DNA of 64,000 nt from positions 55,896,125-55,960,124 of the forward strand of contig CM045731.1 of the NCBI GenBank assembly GCA_024760905.1, written 5' to 3'. The translations under genes and the position numbers were made by a program. Of this stretch, positions 1 to 12,262 are shown in pieces (position 1 is the first letter of the stretch; every line of letters begins with the position of its first letter). This DNA comes from Plotosus lineatus. Taxonomy: Eukaryota > Chordata > Actinopteri > Siluriformes > Plotosidae. Under the pieces are notes generated by a model. It was not told the DNA's origin. It did no database searches and saw only the letters and a program-made list of their open reading frames with translations.

Positions 1-369
1 CAATTCAGCTCCTATGCAATAGGTGCTCCAGTAAGAACTTACACTGGGACTTGAACATCATACAGTGGTGCACGAGACACACTTTAAACCTCATATTTCA
101 GTGAAAAGATAAGCTGTTGATTTAACTATTACCATTACCGGCTGATTGAATAAAACTGCATCCATTACCTGGGTTGAAGTGACGATAGAGACAGCATGTA
201 AAAGCGGCTGAGCGGGTAATGAACCCACTTCACGCTTGAAAGCATGCTGAAGGAAGAAAAAGTTACAATTTAGACAAAAAGCAAATGATTTGTGTAGATG
301 GTGAAGTGAAAAATAATTTTATTTTTGGAAAATAAATAAATAAATAACATTCATTCATCTTGTAAACTG
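1..369. other. No recognisable feature
   Basis: AT-rich non-coding sequence. I see no splice-bounded exon, RNA gene or known repeat here. A short AATA-rich run lies near 330-350. Confidence 0.5.
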
Positions 370-461
370 ACTAGAGTTACAGAGAGGTTGGAGCCTATAT
401 TAGCTCTGTCACTGAGCAAAGGTAGGGTACACCCAGTACAGTATCTTTCATTACCAACACA

Positions 462-530
<69 letters not shown>

Positions 531-660
531 CCATTCACACTCTCACTCACACCTAGGGGCAATCTGAAAGAGCCAATTAGCCGAATGTGCATGTCTATGG
601 ACAGCAAGAGGACATAGAGATACTCAGCGAAAACCCGAGCAGGCAAGGGGACGACAAGTG
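370..660 (-). repeat. Dispersed repeat family B, with internal (CA)n
   Basis: This is a minus-strand copy of the commonest repeat in the window, called family B here. Landmarks read in reverse are 'ccaaagacatgcacat', 'gctaattggc', 'aggtgtgaatgtgaatggtt' and 'gtaccctgcc'. The (CA)n at about 467-527 sits exactly where the family has its own short tg run, so the microsatellite grew inside the repeat. In other copies the head looks tRNA-like with a 'gttcgagtcc' B box. Family B is probably an old SINE-like element; I do not assign a database name. Confidence 0.6.
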
Positions 661-739
661 AACGACAGCCTTAAACTCACACCAAAACCTGCTTGATTTC
701 AACTCGCACACAGAACAAAAATCTGTATCTTACAGAAGG

Positions 740-778
740 AAATCTAAAATGCACACACAGACAAACACATACAGGCAT

Positions 779-821
<43 letters not shown>

Positions 822-987
822 TGTACAAACGCACACATACATACACACAGACACACACGCACACACAGGCACACACACACACACACACACACACATATGA
901 ACAGATACACACATACACGCATACACCCATGCACACATACATGCACACACACACACTCACACACACAAAACACATACATATATATAT

Positions 988-1020
<33 letters not shown>

Positions 1021-1067
1021 TATGAACAGATACACACATACACGCATACACCCATGCACACATACAT

Positions 1068-1103
<36 letters not shown>

Positions 1104-1114
1104 ACACTCTCAAA

Positions 1115-1181
<67 letters not shown>

Positions 1182-1306
1182 TATACACACACATACTCAC
1201 ACACCCACAGACAAATACATACACATACACACAGACACATACACGAATGTATTGACACACACAAATACACACATACACATTCGCACACACACACACACAT
1301 ACACAT

Positions 1307-1353
<47 letters not shown>

Positions 1354-1904
1354 TTCATGCATACACATAGACATACATTCAGAGACACATACAAACACAC
1401 ACACATGCACACGCACAAACACAGTCACAGATACATTCATACACATACACGCATACATGCTCACACACACACACGCACACATACACACACATAGGTGTAG
1501 GGGTATGTGTGTGTGGGTTGGTGTATGTGTGTGTGTCTGTGTGTATGTATGTGTGCGTATGTGTGTACACATGTGTGTATCTGTGTGTGTAGGTGTGCAT
1601 ATGTGTGTATACACATATGCACACCTACACACAGATACACACATGTATACACACCTACACACACAAACACATACATGCACACACTTATGCACACCTACAT
1701 ACAGATACACACATGTATACACACATACGCACACCTACACACACACACACATACACCTACACTGACACACAGACACACATACAGATACACATACATGCAT
1801 GCATTTACACACAAACGCACATATGCAAACACATACACACACACACTCACAAACGCACATGCACACACACATTGGCACAACTACACACATACACATACAC
1901 CTGT

Positions 1905-1942
<38 letters not shown>

Positions 1943-2090
1943 TCACAGATACATACACACATAAGCATACATACCATACATGCACACACACATACACATA
2001 GATACACGCATACACCCACGCAAACATACACTCACACACACACATTCACGCAGACACACATTCACAGACACTCACACACACATACATACC

Positions 2091-2156
<66 letters not shown>

Positions 2157-3044
2157 TACATGCACACACATACACATAAATGTATACACACATATGCACA
2201 CACTCACACAGACACACATACACAGACACATACATGCATGCATTTACACACACAAGCCCACACACATAAATACATGTATACACACATACACACACTCACA
2301 CAAACACACACACACACACATACACCGACACATAGACACAAATACACACACATGCACACCCACCCACACACACACATGCACACAGAGACACATATACACA
2401 CACATACGCACACACACACACACACATATACACATACATATTTACACACATTTGGATACGTACACACATACATACACACATGCGCACACACTCACAAACA
2501 CACAAGCAACATGAATAGACACACAGACACACATTCACAGACACATAAACACACAAGCACACACATACACATATGTATACTCACAAATGCATACACACAC
2601 AAACACATATATACACACATACACAAGTACACAAAGAAACACATACACACACCCACACACTCCACATGCACACACAGACTCACACACACACAAACACATA
2701 CATGAACACACACATTTACACACACACACCTAGACACATATGCACATGCATAAACACATACACACGTATATGCAAACAAGCATACACTCATGCACACACC
2801 CATATACACACACACAAACACACACACACACGTACACACATGCATGCATGCATGCACACAAACACATGTATACACACATACGCACACAGACTCACACAGA
2901 CACACACACATACACACACACAAACAAACATATAAACCAACACATAGAAACAAATACACACACCTGCACACATGCACACACACACACAAACACATGTACG
3001 CACACATACACACACAGACTCAAACAGAGACACACATACACCCA

Positions 3045-3125
<81 letters not shown>

Positions 3126-3297
3126 CAACACAAAGACACAAATACACACACCTGCACACATGCCCACACACGCACACACACACACAGACATATATACACA
3201 TACGCTCACATACACATACCTGCACACACACACAGAAACACATACATACACACACATAAACACATACATGCATACACATACACACAAATATATACAT
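740..3297. repeat. CA-rich satellite, proximal part
   Basis: About 2.5 kb of imperfect (CA)n broken by repeated TA, CATA, GCATA and CAGA steps, with a pure (AT)n block at about 1123-1173. Higher-order copies are visible: the stretch around 890-950 recurs at about 1018-1080. The long open frames across it translate as Thr-His or Cys-Val repeats in all six frames and are low-complexity artefacts. Alternating purine-pyrimidine sequence of this length could adopt Z-DNA; that is inference. Confidence 0.9.
1567..1646. repeat. Inverted repeat at a CA-to-TG polarity switch
   Basis: Within the CA satellite the strand polarity flips to TG-rich at about 1497-1610 and back to CA at 1611. Around the return point the arms (about 1569-1606 and 1611-1646) are reverse complements apart from one extra GT unit, with a 4-base spacer. 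A small inversion or fold-back duplication would give this pattern. Confidence 0.7.
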
Positions 3298-3672
3298 ACA
3301 CTCACTCAGGGGGGCAGTGGTGGTCTAGTGGTATAAGGTGCCGGATCGCTGATCCAAAGGTTGGGAGTTTGAGTCCCACTCTCCACAAGGTTGTCACTGT
3401 CCCCCCCATTGCAGCTAACTGGGTTATCAAAGGCCGGCCATGTCTCTCACTGTCTATGGTGTGAGGCATGTAAAAGAACCATTGCTGACTTTCGACAAGA
3501 GTAGGCTGCAAAGCCATCAGCGTGTTTCCGCCCTGCGATGGCCTGCCGAGCTGTCCAGGGTGTACTCTGCCCTCGCCATGAGTTGGCTGGGATGGGAACC
3601 AGCCTCCCCGTGACCCTAATTAGGATGAAGCGGTTACAGAAAATGAACTGATGAACTGAACACTCACTCAGG
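3298..3672 (+). mobile_element. tRNA-derived SINE family A, copy 1
   Basis: The element occupies 3311-3659 between 13-bp direct repeats 'acactcactcagg' at 3298-3310 and 3660-3672, the target-site duplication. The head has a pol III A box ('tggtctagtgg') and a degraded B box ('gtttgagtccc'). The 3' part (after 'gcgtgtttccgccctg') is not the RTE-like tail of other family A copies. It matches the 3' end of family B, ending 'aagcggttacagaaaatga'. It inserted into the CA satellite and splits it. Confidence 0.85.
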
Positions 3673-3937
3673 CACACATATACAGACACATACACACATG
3701 CATTTACACACACAAACACATGCACACAAGCCCACACACATACACACACACATAAACACACACACACACATGCACACACACACACATAAGCACAGATACA
3801 CGCACATACACACAGACACATATACACGAGCACACACATAAACACACATACATGCACACACACCCACACACACAAACACATGCAGACACATACACATGCA
3901 CTCATGTATACACACATACGCCCACATGCACACATAA

Positions 3938-3985
<48 letters not shown>

Positions 3986-4157
3986 CAACACATGCACACA
4001 AGCCCACACATACGGACACACACACACACATATACACCAACACATGCACACAAGCCCACACATACGGACACACAAACACACACACACATACATACACACA
4101 CAAACACATTCACATACACACATGTATACACACATATGCCCACATGCACACATGTAT

Positions 4158-4243
<86 letters not shown>

Positions 4244-4257
4244 TGAGCTGCTTTGAG

Positions 4258-4286
<29 letters not shown>
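3673..4286. repeat. CA-rich satellite, distal part, ending in CA...TG inversion
   Basis: The CA satellite continues after the SINE. A unit of about 47 bp containing 'caagcccacacatacggac' occurs twice in tandem (about 3983-4075). From 4148 to 4241 it is almost pure (CA)n. An 18-base spacer follows, then (TG)14 to 4286, so the two microsatellites are reverse complements that could pair. Confidence 0.85.
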
Positions 4287-4288
<2 letters not shown>

Positions 4289-4542
4289 AACATTTGCTCT
4301 TACCTGGCTATTTGGTTTAGAGTTTGTTTCAGAGAACAGTCGACCAGGGTATATGTCTTGCTCCTAGGTTTGGTCTTAGTTGTCTTACCTTACATCCTTA
4401 TATCTACACACCCACACCCACACCCACACAGCACATTTGATCCTCCCATCCACGTCACTAAAGGTGTGCACAGTTTTAAAAGAGGAAAATAAACACAAAT
4501 GATTTTTGTCAATTTAATTATTATCCACTTAATCTATTTTCA

Positions 4543-5924
4543 GACTTCTATTTTCACACAACTGAAGTAGTTCAAGCCTTTTATTGTTTTAATATTGATA
4601 ATTTTGGCAAAAAAGTAAAGAAAAACCAAAAATCCCTATCTCAAAAAATTTGCATATTTCATCCGACCAATAAAAAAAGTGTTTTTAATACAAAAAAAGT
4701 CAACTTTCAAATAATTATGTCCAGTTATGCACTCAATACTTGGTCGGGAATCCTTTTGCAGAAATGACTGCTTCAATGCGGCGTGGCATGGAAGCAATCA
4801 GCCTGTGGCACTGCTGAGGTGTTAAGGAGGCCCAGGATGCTTCGATAGCGGCCTTAAGCTCATCCACAGTGTTGGGTCTGGTGTCTCTCAACTTTCTCTA
4901 TACAATATCCCACAGATTCTCTATGGGGTTCAGGTCAGGAGAGTTGGCAGGCCAATTGAGCACAGTAATACCATGGTCAGTAAACCATTTACCAGTGGTT
5001 TTGGCACTGTGAGCAGGTGCCAGGTCGTGCTGAAAAATGAAATCTTCATCTCCATAAAGCTTTTCAGCAGATGGAAGCATGAAGTGCTCCAAAATCTCCT
5101 GATAGCTAGCTGCATTGACCCTGCCCTTGATAAAACACAGTGGACCAACAGTGGTCTTCCTCCAGACTCTGGCACCTTGATTTCCAAATGACATACAAAA
5201 TTTGCTTTCATCCGAAAAAAGTACTTTGGACCACTGAGCAACAGTCCAGTGCTGCTTCTCTGTAGCCCAGGTCAGGCACTTCTGCCGCTGTTTCTGGTTC
5301 AAAAGTGGCTTGACCTGGGGAATGCGGTACCTGTAGCCTAGTCCACTGCTTCCACAGGTCCCCCAAGGTCTGGAATCGGCCCTTCTCCACAATCTTCCTC
5401 AGGGTCCGGTCACCTCTTCTGGTTGTGCAGCGTTTTCTGCCACACTTTTTCCTTCCCACAGACGTCCCACTGAGGTGCCTTGATACAGCACTCTGGGAAC
5501 AGCCTATTCGCTCAGAGATTTCTTTCTGTGTCTTACCCTCTTGCTTGAGGGTGTCAATGATGGCCTTCTGCACAGCAGTCAGGTCGGCAGTCTTACCCAT
5601 GATTGCGGTTTTGAGTAATGAACCAGGCTGGGAGTTTTAAAAGCCTCAGGAATCTTTTGTGTTTGGAGTTACTTGGTTGATTCAGATGATTAGGTTAATA
5701 GCTCATTTAGAGTACCTTTTCATGATTATGCTAATTTTTGGAGATAGGAATTTTGGGTTTTCATGAGCTGTATGCCAAAATCATCAGTATTAAAACAATA
5801 AAAGACCTGAAATATTTCAGTTGGTGTGCAATGAATCCAAAATATATGAAAGTTTAATTTTTATCAGTACATTACAGAAAATAATGAACTTTATCACAAT
5901 ATGCAAATTCTTTGATAATGACTA

Positions 5925-5925
<1 letters not shown>
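4543..5925 (-). mobile_element. Tc1-like transposon family A, copy 1
   Basis: The right end is intact: '...ctag' at 5922-5925 beside a TG/TA microsatellite. The left terminal repeat lost its outer segment and only the inner part is recognisable. The family has long (about 210 bp) terminal inverted repeats, each with an outer and inner copy of a direct repeat containing 'aaaaattagcatatt', the IR/DR layout known from fish Tc1 elements. The transposase lies on the minus strand and is broken. Confidence 0.85.
4733..5600 (-). pseudogene. Tc1-A copy 1 transposase, broken
   Basis: The N-terminal frame starts [16 protein letters not shown] and carries the paired-like helix-turn-helix DNA-binding region, including [15 protein letters not shown]. 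After WKQWT the frame is lost through a deletion shared with every other copy. The catalytic half continues in another frame with [14 protein letters not shown] and NPIENLW, the D-D-E motifs of Tc1 transposases. This copy also lacks about 90 bp before VGPLCFIKG and has a stop after LWDIV. It cannot encode an active enzyme. A stand-alone N-terminal DNA-binding product of about 130 residues remains open. Confidence 0.85.

Positions 5926-5933
<8 letters not shown>

Positions 5934-5982
<49 letters not shown>
5934..5982. repeat. (AT)n microsatellite
   Basis: A pure AT dinucleotide run directly beside the right end of Tc1-A copy 1. Copies 2, 3 and 4 also sit in TA-rich tracts, as expected for an element that targets TA. 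Confidence 0.9.
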
Positions 5983-5990
<8 letters not shown>

Positions 5991-6269
5991 ATTTGTAGGT
6001 GAAAATGACAAAACCTATGTCCCATTTGGTTTTGGCATGCGTGCTGCTGCCTTTCAAGCTTCACAGATGTGACAGGTATAGTCACCCTCCCTCATTCATT
6101 GCAGAACGGAATGAGGAAACAAACTCCCACTTATTTCTGTGATCTGTACAATAGTTCAAGAATTTAGTGCGCAGTGCCACAATCATTAGTTTATTATTTC
6201 TATATAAATACACAGTACAGCCAATACGGTATACCGTAGACAACTGGGTACTTTTAGTGGGGTCATTAA

Positions 6270-6545
6270 GGGTTACTGATTATAAGGGAGGGGGTTCAAG
6301 ACTCTGTACCACCAAGCTGTGGTGCTCTGGTTTCTGGTTGCTCTGTACCACTGTAGGTGCTCTGGTTTCCTCCAACAGTCCAAAGACAGGCACATTCGGC
6401 TAACTGGCTGCTCCAAGTTCCCCCAGGTGTAAGAGTGAGGGTGTAAGGTTGCATGTGTGTTGCCCTGTAAAGCTCAATGTGTACCCTGCCTTCGCACAGA
6501 GCCAGTTGAGATCGGTTCCGGCCTCCCCCACAACCCTAACGGTAT
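6270..6545 (+). repeat. Dispersed repeat family B
   Basis: A plus-strand, diverged copy with 'ggtttcctccaacagtcc', 'aaagacaggcacattcggct', 'ttgccctgtaaagctc' and 'gtaccctgcctt', ending '...caaccctaac'. The head is poorly preserved. Confidence 0.6.
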
Positions 6546-6792
6546 TTAGAGTTTGTTATTTTTTCGGTTTTTACGATTGCAACAGATTTGGCAGCGATCA
6601 CTGGTATAGAATTTTCCTTTCCTGGAACTCGACCCAGCAAGTAATGCTCTCGTGTCTGCATAAACCTAAATCTCAACAACACATAAGAAATTCAGTGGAG
6701 AATGTATGAGGTCTTCACTGCTGCACAAATCCACACGGATCATCACTGCCTGTGTGCTATGCTAATTTTGAATGAACAAGCATTTGAAACAG

Positions 6793-7185
6793 ACATAAAA
6801 TATTCCTGAAGTCTGTCTTCCTTTCGGCTTTTTCCCTTTTACTCGGGAGTCGCCACAGCGAACAGAATCATCTGACTCGCAAATTTGATTTGGCAGAGGT
6901 TTTTACGTCGGATGCCCTTCCTGCCACAACCCTTTTTAGCAAGGGACAGAAACACGCTGACGACTTTGCAGCTACTCTTTACGAAAGTCAGCAATGGTTC
7001 TTTTACATGCCTCACACCATAGACAGTGAGAGACATGGCCCGCCTTTGATAACCCAGTTAGCTGCACTGGGGAGGACAGTGACAACCTTGTGGAGAGTGG
7101 GACTCGAACCCCAAACCTTTGGATCAGCGATCCAGCGCCCTATACCACTAGACCACCACTGCCCCTACATAAAGTATTTCTGAAG
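6793..7185 (-). mobile_element. tRNA-derived SINE family A, copy 2
   Basis: Minus-strand full-length copy (6812-7166). Imperfect 19-bp target duplications lie at 6793-6811 and 7167-7185 (two mismatches). Read on the minus strand it starts with the tRNA-like head (A box 'tggtctagtgg', B box 'gttcgagtccc'). It ends in a tail made of RTE-LINE 5' sequence ('gacaggaagggcatccgacg') joined to RTE 3' sequence ('tgtggcgactcccgagtaaa'). Confidence 0.85.
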
Positions 7186-7269
7186 ATCCTACATAATTCT
7201 TCCCGAGCTAAATTGTCTGGATGTTGGCTTTCAGATTATTCCCAAATCCTGAAATGTCTCCGGGCAGCA

Positions 7270-7467
7270 GGTTGGCATAATGAGCACAGTTAGCATGTCT
7301 GCTTTGCAACAAGAAGGTCATGGGTCCGATCCCCAGGCTAGGTGAAGGTGGAGGTTGCACGTTCTTCCTCTGCTTGTGTGTATTTTCTTCAGTTGCTCTG
7401 GTTTCCGTCTTTAGTCCAAAGATATTTGGCTAATTGGGTTTCCAAATTGCCCCATAGAGGCTTGTAA

Positions 7468-7508
<41 letters not shown>

Positions 7509-7545
7509 AGTCTGAGGTGTACCCCACCTTTTTCTCTTGAGAAAA
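7270..7545 (+). repeat. Dispersed repeat family B, with (TG)n
   Basis: The tRNA-like head is visible ('gttggcataatgagcacagt', 'caagaaggtcatgggtccga'), followed by the family body. A (TG)n run at about 7472-7504 lies at the same internal position as in other copies. Confidence 0.65.
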
Positions 7546-7559
7546 CTTAAATACTGTAC

Positions 7560-7789
7560 TGTACTGTCAGGAGCAACAAACAGTATTGAATGAAACAGAG
7601 TCAGTATTTAGTGGAATGGAAGTTGCTTTGCTTTAAGTTACACTTTTAATGATGTAATTAGATCCCGGCATTAAGATAAAAATATTTATTGTCAACTGTT
7701 GTATGAACAATGAAAATCAGTTTGGCAGCAAATTATAAAAAAAAAAAGGGAAGGGACTGCACTCAGCTCTACATGCGCATATACAGTTG
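7560..7789. other. No recognisable feature
   Basis: AT-rich sequence with no coding or repeat signature that I can identify. Confidence 0.4.
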
Positions 7790-8531
7790 TGTTCAAAATA
7801 AACACAGTGTGTTTAAAAAAGTGAATAAAGCTCAAAATCTTGATAGTACATTTTATTTCTATATTCACACATGCATTGGGAACACGACACACTCAGTTCC
7901 AAATCAAAACATGAAGATAAATATGTCAAATTTGTGTTATTCCTTTCAAGAAATTGAAGAAAAGTGAATATTAGACGATCAAAAAATTGCAATGTCTGCT
8001 TTCTTTACAAACTCAAAATGGTTTTAGGTTTTGCTTTCCTTTGAATCACTGAAATAATATTTATTTGTATAAACTTTGATTCTGAGAACTGCTGGACAGA
8101 CGTCCAGTGTCCAGTGTTACATGGAGTCAACCAACTTCTGGCACTTGTGAGTAACTGTTCCAGCCCAGGATGATTGGGCCACATTCTACAGTTCTTCTGT
8201 ATTTCTTGGTTTTGCCTCAGAAGCTGCATTTTTGATGTCACCCCACATGCTTTCTATTGGATTAAGGTCCGGGATCGAGCAGCTGCTCCAGAACCTCAAT
8301 CTTGTTCGTGTGGTAATGTCGCCTGTTTACTGGTGTGTTTGGGGTTGTTGTCTTGTTAGAACCCATTTCAAGGGCATTTACTCTTCAGCATAAGGCAGCC
8401 GATCTCTTCAAGTCTTCTGATGGATTCATACATGATCCCTGGGATGTGATAAATAGGCCCGACACCGTAGTATGAGTGTATCACATCCAAAGTGCTGTGG
8501 AGTATGATGAGTCCAACGAATTCTTACTTTT
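7790..8531 (-). pseudogene. Tc1/mariner transposase remnant
   Basis: On the minus strand, broken frames read QDNNPKHTSK and then PDLNPIESMWGDIK. These are the second Asp and the Glu regions of a Tc1/mariner DDE transposase, followed by RNTEELWNVAQSSW. Frameshifts and stops are present. The piece 8402-8531 reappears at 18683-18810, so the remnant predates the segmental duplication described below. It differs from Tc1-A and Tc1-B. Confidence 0.7.
8402..8531. repeat. Segmental duplication copy A, left part
   Basis: The sequence around 'caccgtagtatgagtg' and 'gagtccaac' matches 18683-18810. In copy B the match runs straight on into 'gatagctgctacacc'. In copy A it is interrupted by the 5.6 kb RLE LINE and resumes at about 14133. 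Confidence 0.75.
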
Positions 8532-9138
8532 ATATTTATCAAAGAAAAAAGCAGCTGAGTTCATTGCCAACCCATTTCAATTATCTAAGAAACTCCTCGA
8601 CAAGGAACGATCAGGAAATTTAGAGAGCAGTATGGAAGTAATCGAGCAGTACCTCAGGGAAACCCACTCTGATCCAACAAGGAACCAACCCCTGGGTATC
8701 TGTCAAAAGATTGAACCAGTTCCGGTGCCTACAATTCCTCTAGCCGGCTCTGAACCAACCTTAAAGGAAGTACATAGGTGGTGAACAAGGCAAGATCAGG
8801 TTCAGCTCCAGGACCAAATGGAGTCCTATACAGAGTGTATGAGATGTGCCCTGGGCTCGTGAGGAAACTCTGGGCCTTGCTAGGGTGAATAATCAAGCTC
8901 TAACAGTGGTGTGGTTGGACTTGGCCAATGCATATGGCTCTATCCCCCATAAGCTGATTGAGGAGGCACTACATCGCTACCATATTCCTGATCACATAAA
9001 GGGAATTATTACCAATTATTTGGATGGGGAGCATTTGAGGTTTTCTGTTGGAGACAACATGACTCAGTGGCAGAGGTTGGAGAAAGGAATAGATACCGGT
9101 TGCACCATTTCTGTGGTACTATTCATTATGGGAATGAA
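8532..9138 (+). pseudogene. RLE LINE ORF, 5' portion (RT start)
   Basis: The visible protein begins with KKKAAEFIANPFQLSKKLL and passes through THSDPTRNQPLG. After a gap or frame change it reaches VVWLDLANAYGSIPHKL, RT motif A. It then gives DTGCTISVVLFIMGMN, the region just upstream of the catalytic loop, where an L2 insertion interrupts it. The same KKK...NPFQ block occurs in the copy at 62.9 kb, confirming the family. Confidence 0.75.
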
Positions 9139-12100
9139 TTTCAACAAGATGACGGCCGTGAGGCTCGCCCTGGCACAAGCTCTGCTTCTATGTCTTGCAC
9201 TTTTGTCAATGTTTTATGTTAAAAAGTCGGAATGTCTTCTCACATACACTCGTTGGGAGTTACTATCCCTTAGAGCTAACTCAGCAGCGACTGTTTCATC
9301 CATGATCTCATCGCTACCTGCGGAAATTCTAGAAATGAACAACTCATCTGGATATCCGACCTCCTGGAGACGCAAGCAAGACAGGAGGAAGCAACGAGCC
9401 GGTGTCCTTTCCAGGTTCAGGAAGCGGCCGTACCGGCCACCTTTACCAGCTCTGCTGCTGACAAACGTGAGATCTATCAGAAATAAAATTGACGAACTCT
9501 TCCTTCTTCTCCAAAATAAGAAGGATTACAAAGACTGTTCTGCCATCTGCCTGACCGAGACCTGGCTCGACCATACCGTGCCAGACCAGGCGATAACCCC
9601 GCCCGGCTTCTCACTCTACCGTGCCGACAGGTCAGTCAAGCTATCTACAAAAACTAAAGGTGGTGGAATTTGTTTCTTGATTAACCAACGCTGGTGTAGC
9701 AACACGACTGTATTAAACACTACTTGTTCACCACAATTGGAATACATCAGCGTGAAATGCAGACCCGCCTACCTCCCGAGAGAATTTGCCTCCGTTATAC
9801 TGATTGGAGTTTACATCCCGCCATCGGCTAACGCCAACTTCGCCATCACGGAGCTTGCAACCTACATATCAACCGTTGAAAACTCTCATCCCGACGCAGT
9901 AGTCACTGTGCTCGGTGACTTTAATCATACCAACTTGTCCACCGAACTCCCCAACTATATTCAACAGGTCACATGTCCTAGCAGAGGCACTAATACACTG
10001 GACCATTGCTACATCACCATCAGTGATGCTTACCGAGCTTTCCCAAGGGCTCCGCTCGGAACGTCCGACCACGCCATGCTGCTCCTCATACCGAAATACA
10101 AACAAAAACTAAACTGTTTTGGATGTGGAGTTTGTGGATTTAAGTCCTGGTCCAGGGCAGCCGTTGAGACTTTGAGAGGCTGTTTTGAATGCACTGATTG
10201 GGATGTATTCAGTGCAGGTGAGGACTGCCTCGACGTGCTCACGGACGTGGTGACGTCATACATCAACTTCTGCGTGGATCTGTGTATCCCAACAAAAACT
10301 GTGGAGGCATACAGTAATAACAAACCTTGGTTTACAAAAGATATCTTACTCATACGCAAGAAAAAGAACTCTGCTTTCCTCAGCGGAGACAAGGAGTCAT
10401 ACACCACTGCCAAATATCAATTGAGGTCTGCAATCAGGAAAGCTAAATCAAACTATGCAATAAAGCTGGAACATCAGATCACATCAAACAATACCCGATA
10501 TGTATGGAAAAAACTAAAGGACATGACTGATTACAAAAAAAAAAAACCCTCCATTTCATCTGACATTGATATGGACCTTCCAAACAAACTCAATGAGTTC
10601 TATGGGAGGTTTAAACAGTCCCCAGTCCCCCCCTATCCCTCCCTCACCCCCTCCCACACCCCTCATTTCCCATCCAGGAGGAAGAGGTCAGGAACATCTT
10701 TAAGAAAAATAACAAGAGAAAAGCAGCTCAACATCACCCCTGCTGTTCTTAAGTACTGCGCAGCTCAACTGGCCCCAATATTCACCTCCATATTTAATAC
10801 GTCCCTCCACCACTGTACAGGTCCACTGTGTTTCAAGGTTTCATCCATAATCCCTGTCCCAAAATCATCAAAGATCTCATGTCTCAACGACTACAGACCA
10901 ATCGCCCTAACATCCGTGGTCATGAAGTCATTTGAACGCATCATCCTTAATCATCTGAAGGCATCCACTACCCCCCTGCTCGACCCTCATCAATTTGCTT
11001 ACCATGCGAACAGGTCTGTTGAGGATGCCGTCAACCTGGCCCTCTACCACATCTTACAGCACCTTGAGTCTCCTAACAGCTATGCCCGTATCCTTTTCAT
11101 TGATTTCAGTTCTGCTTTTAACACAATAAACCTGGTCAACCTCTTCAATAAACTGACGGACATGAACATTGACCCCTGTCTACGCCATTGGTTATGGAGC
11201 TTCCTATGGAAAAAGCAACAAAGGGTTAAGATGGGTAACCTCTCATCTCGACCTCTGACCCTCAGCACAGGTGTCCCCCAGGGTTGCGTCCTCTCACCAT
11301 GGTTTTTTTCTCTGTACACAAACCATATGACATCCCATCACAGTTCAGTTTCCATTTTTAAGTATGCAGATGACACTACTATCATTGGACTCATAACTAT
11401 GGATAATGAACACCAGTACCGCCAACAAGTAGCCCAAGCTGTCTCTTGGTGCCAAGAAAACAATCTCCAGCTCAACCCATCCAAAACACAAGAACTAATA
11501 ATTGACTTCAGGCACACAGCCTCACTCAAAACTCCCATTCACATCTCTAATGAACCCATAGCCATAACTGACTCTTTCAAATTTCTCGGCACTCACATAA
11601 ACAATACACTAAAATGGAACACTAACACAGACTACATTCACAAAAAAGTCCACCAAAGACTGTTTTTCCTGAGACAGCTCAAGAAATTCAGAGTGAAAAC
11701 AAATCTCCTCCTCCGTTTCTACTCCGCCATCATTGAGAGCACTCTCACTTCATCCATAACAGTTTGGTATGGCAGCCTAGACAGCAACTCACAGAAAAAA
11801 CTACAGCGCATTGTCAATAAATCATCCAGGATCATTGGCACCCCCCTTCCATCAGTCCAATCAATTTATCATAAACGCTCAATCTTAAGAGCACAAAAAA
11901 ATCACCTCTGATCCCTCTCACCCTGCCCATCATTTGTTTCAACCGCTGCCCTCTAGGAGGCGATATCGATCTCTACCCACCAGAACATCCCGTTTCAAGA
12001 ACAGTTTTTTCCCTACAGTCATAAGGACTCTGAACTCTTTGCACTGAATGTACATTACAGCCTTGTCTGTCTTTTTGTTGTCTATTATTACTGTAGTTGT

Positions 12101-12262
12101 TATTGAAATGTTTGTAATCATTTGTTTTCATGTGTGCTGTCTTTGTTGTATGATGTGTGTTGTTAATGTCCTTTGTAACTCTTGTCATAGCTGAGTGCTG
12201 TACCGATAGCAAATTCCACCAACTTGGTTGTGTGGTCATTAATAAATAAATGAAATGAGTGA
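9139..12262 (+). mobile_element. L2-type LINE inserted in the RLE LINE
   Basis: The element starts just upstream of its ORF2 and ends in a TGAA-rich tail ('aataaataaatgaaatgagt'). 'aatgaa' flanks both sides (9133-9138 and about 12263-12268), a candidate short target duplication. Removing it rejoins GMN to EAGRRETEGP and restores the RLE reading order, which is strong evidence for a secondary insertion. The assignment to L2 rests on the endonuclease start, the RT and the C-terminal ...SFFPTVIRTLNSLH region. Confidence 0.85.
9155..12047 (+). pseudogene. L2 LINE ORF2 (AP endonuclease - RT), broken
   Basis: An apurinic-type endonuclease comes first (LLLTNVRSIRNKIDELF, CLTETWL, VLGDFNHTNL, GTSDHAML), then reverse transcriptase (DYRPIALTSVVMKSFE, FIDFSSAFNTI, TGVPQGCVLSPWFFSLY, YADDTT). 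Around 10620-10750 the frame shifts and the usual 'KAPGPDGVS' block is missing. The expected residues just before it can be read in a different frame, so there is a frameshift plus a compensating deletion. Another frameshift in the A7 run near 11897 stops the frame at 11911. The true C-terminus continues in a second frame to the stop at 12045-12047. The frame is also artificially fused upstream to the RLE LINE from 8846. Confidence 0.85.

Noticed and set aside
740..3300. CRISPR-like array of short repeats
   Set aside because: The repeats are dinucleotide-based with no distinct spacers, in a eukaryotic context without cas genes.
395..4320. Many open frames of Cys-Val or Thr-His repeats on both strands
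   Set aside because: They are translations of the CA/TG satellite in every frame. There are no splice sites or complex sequence.
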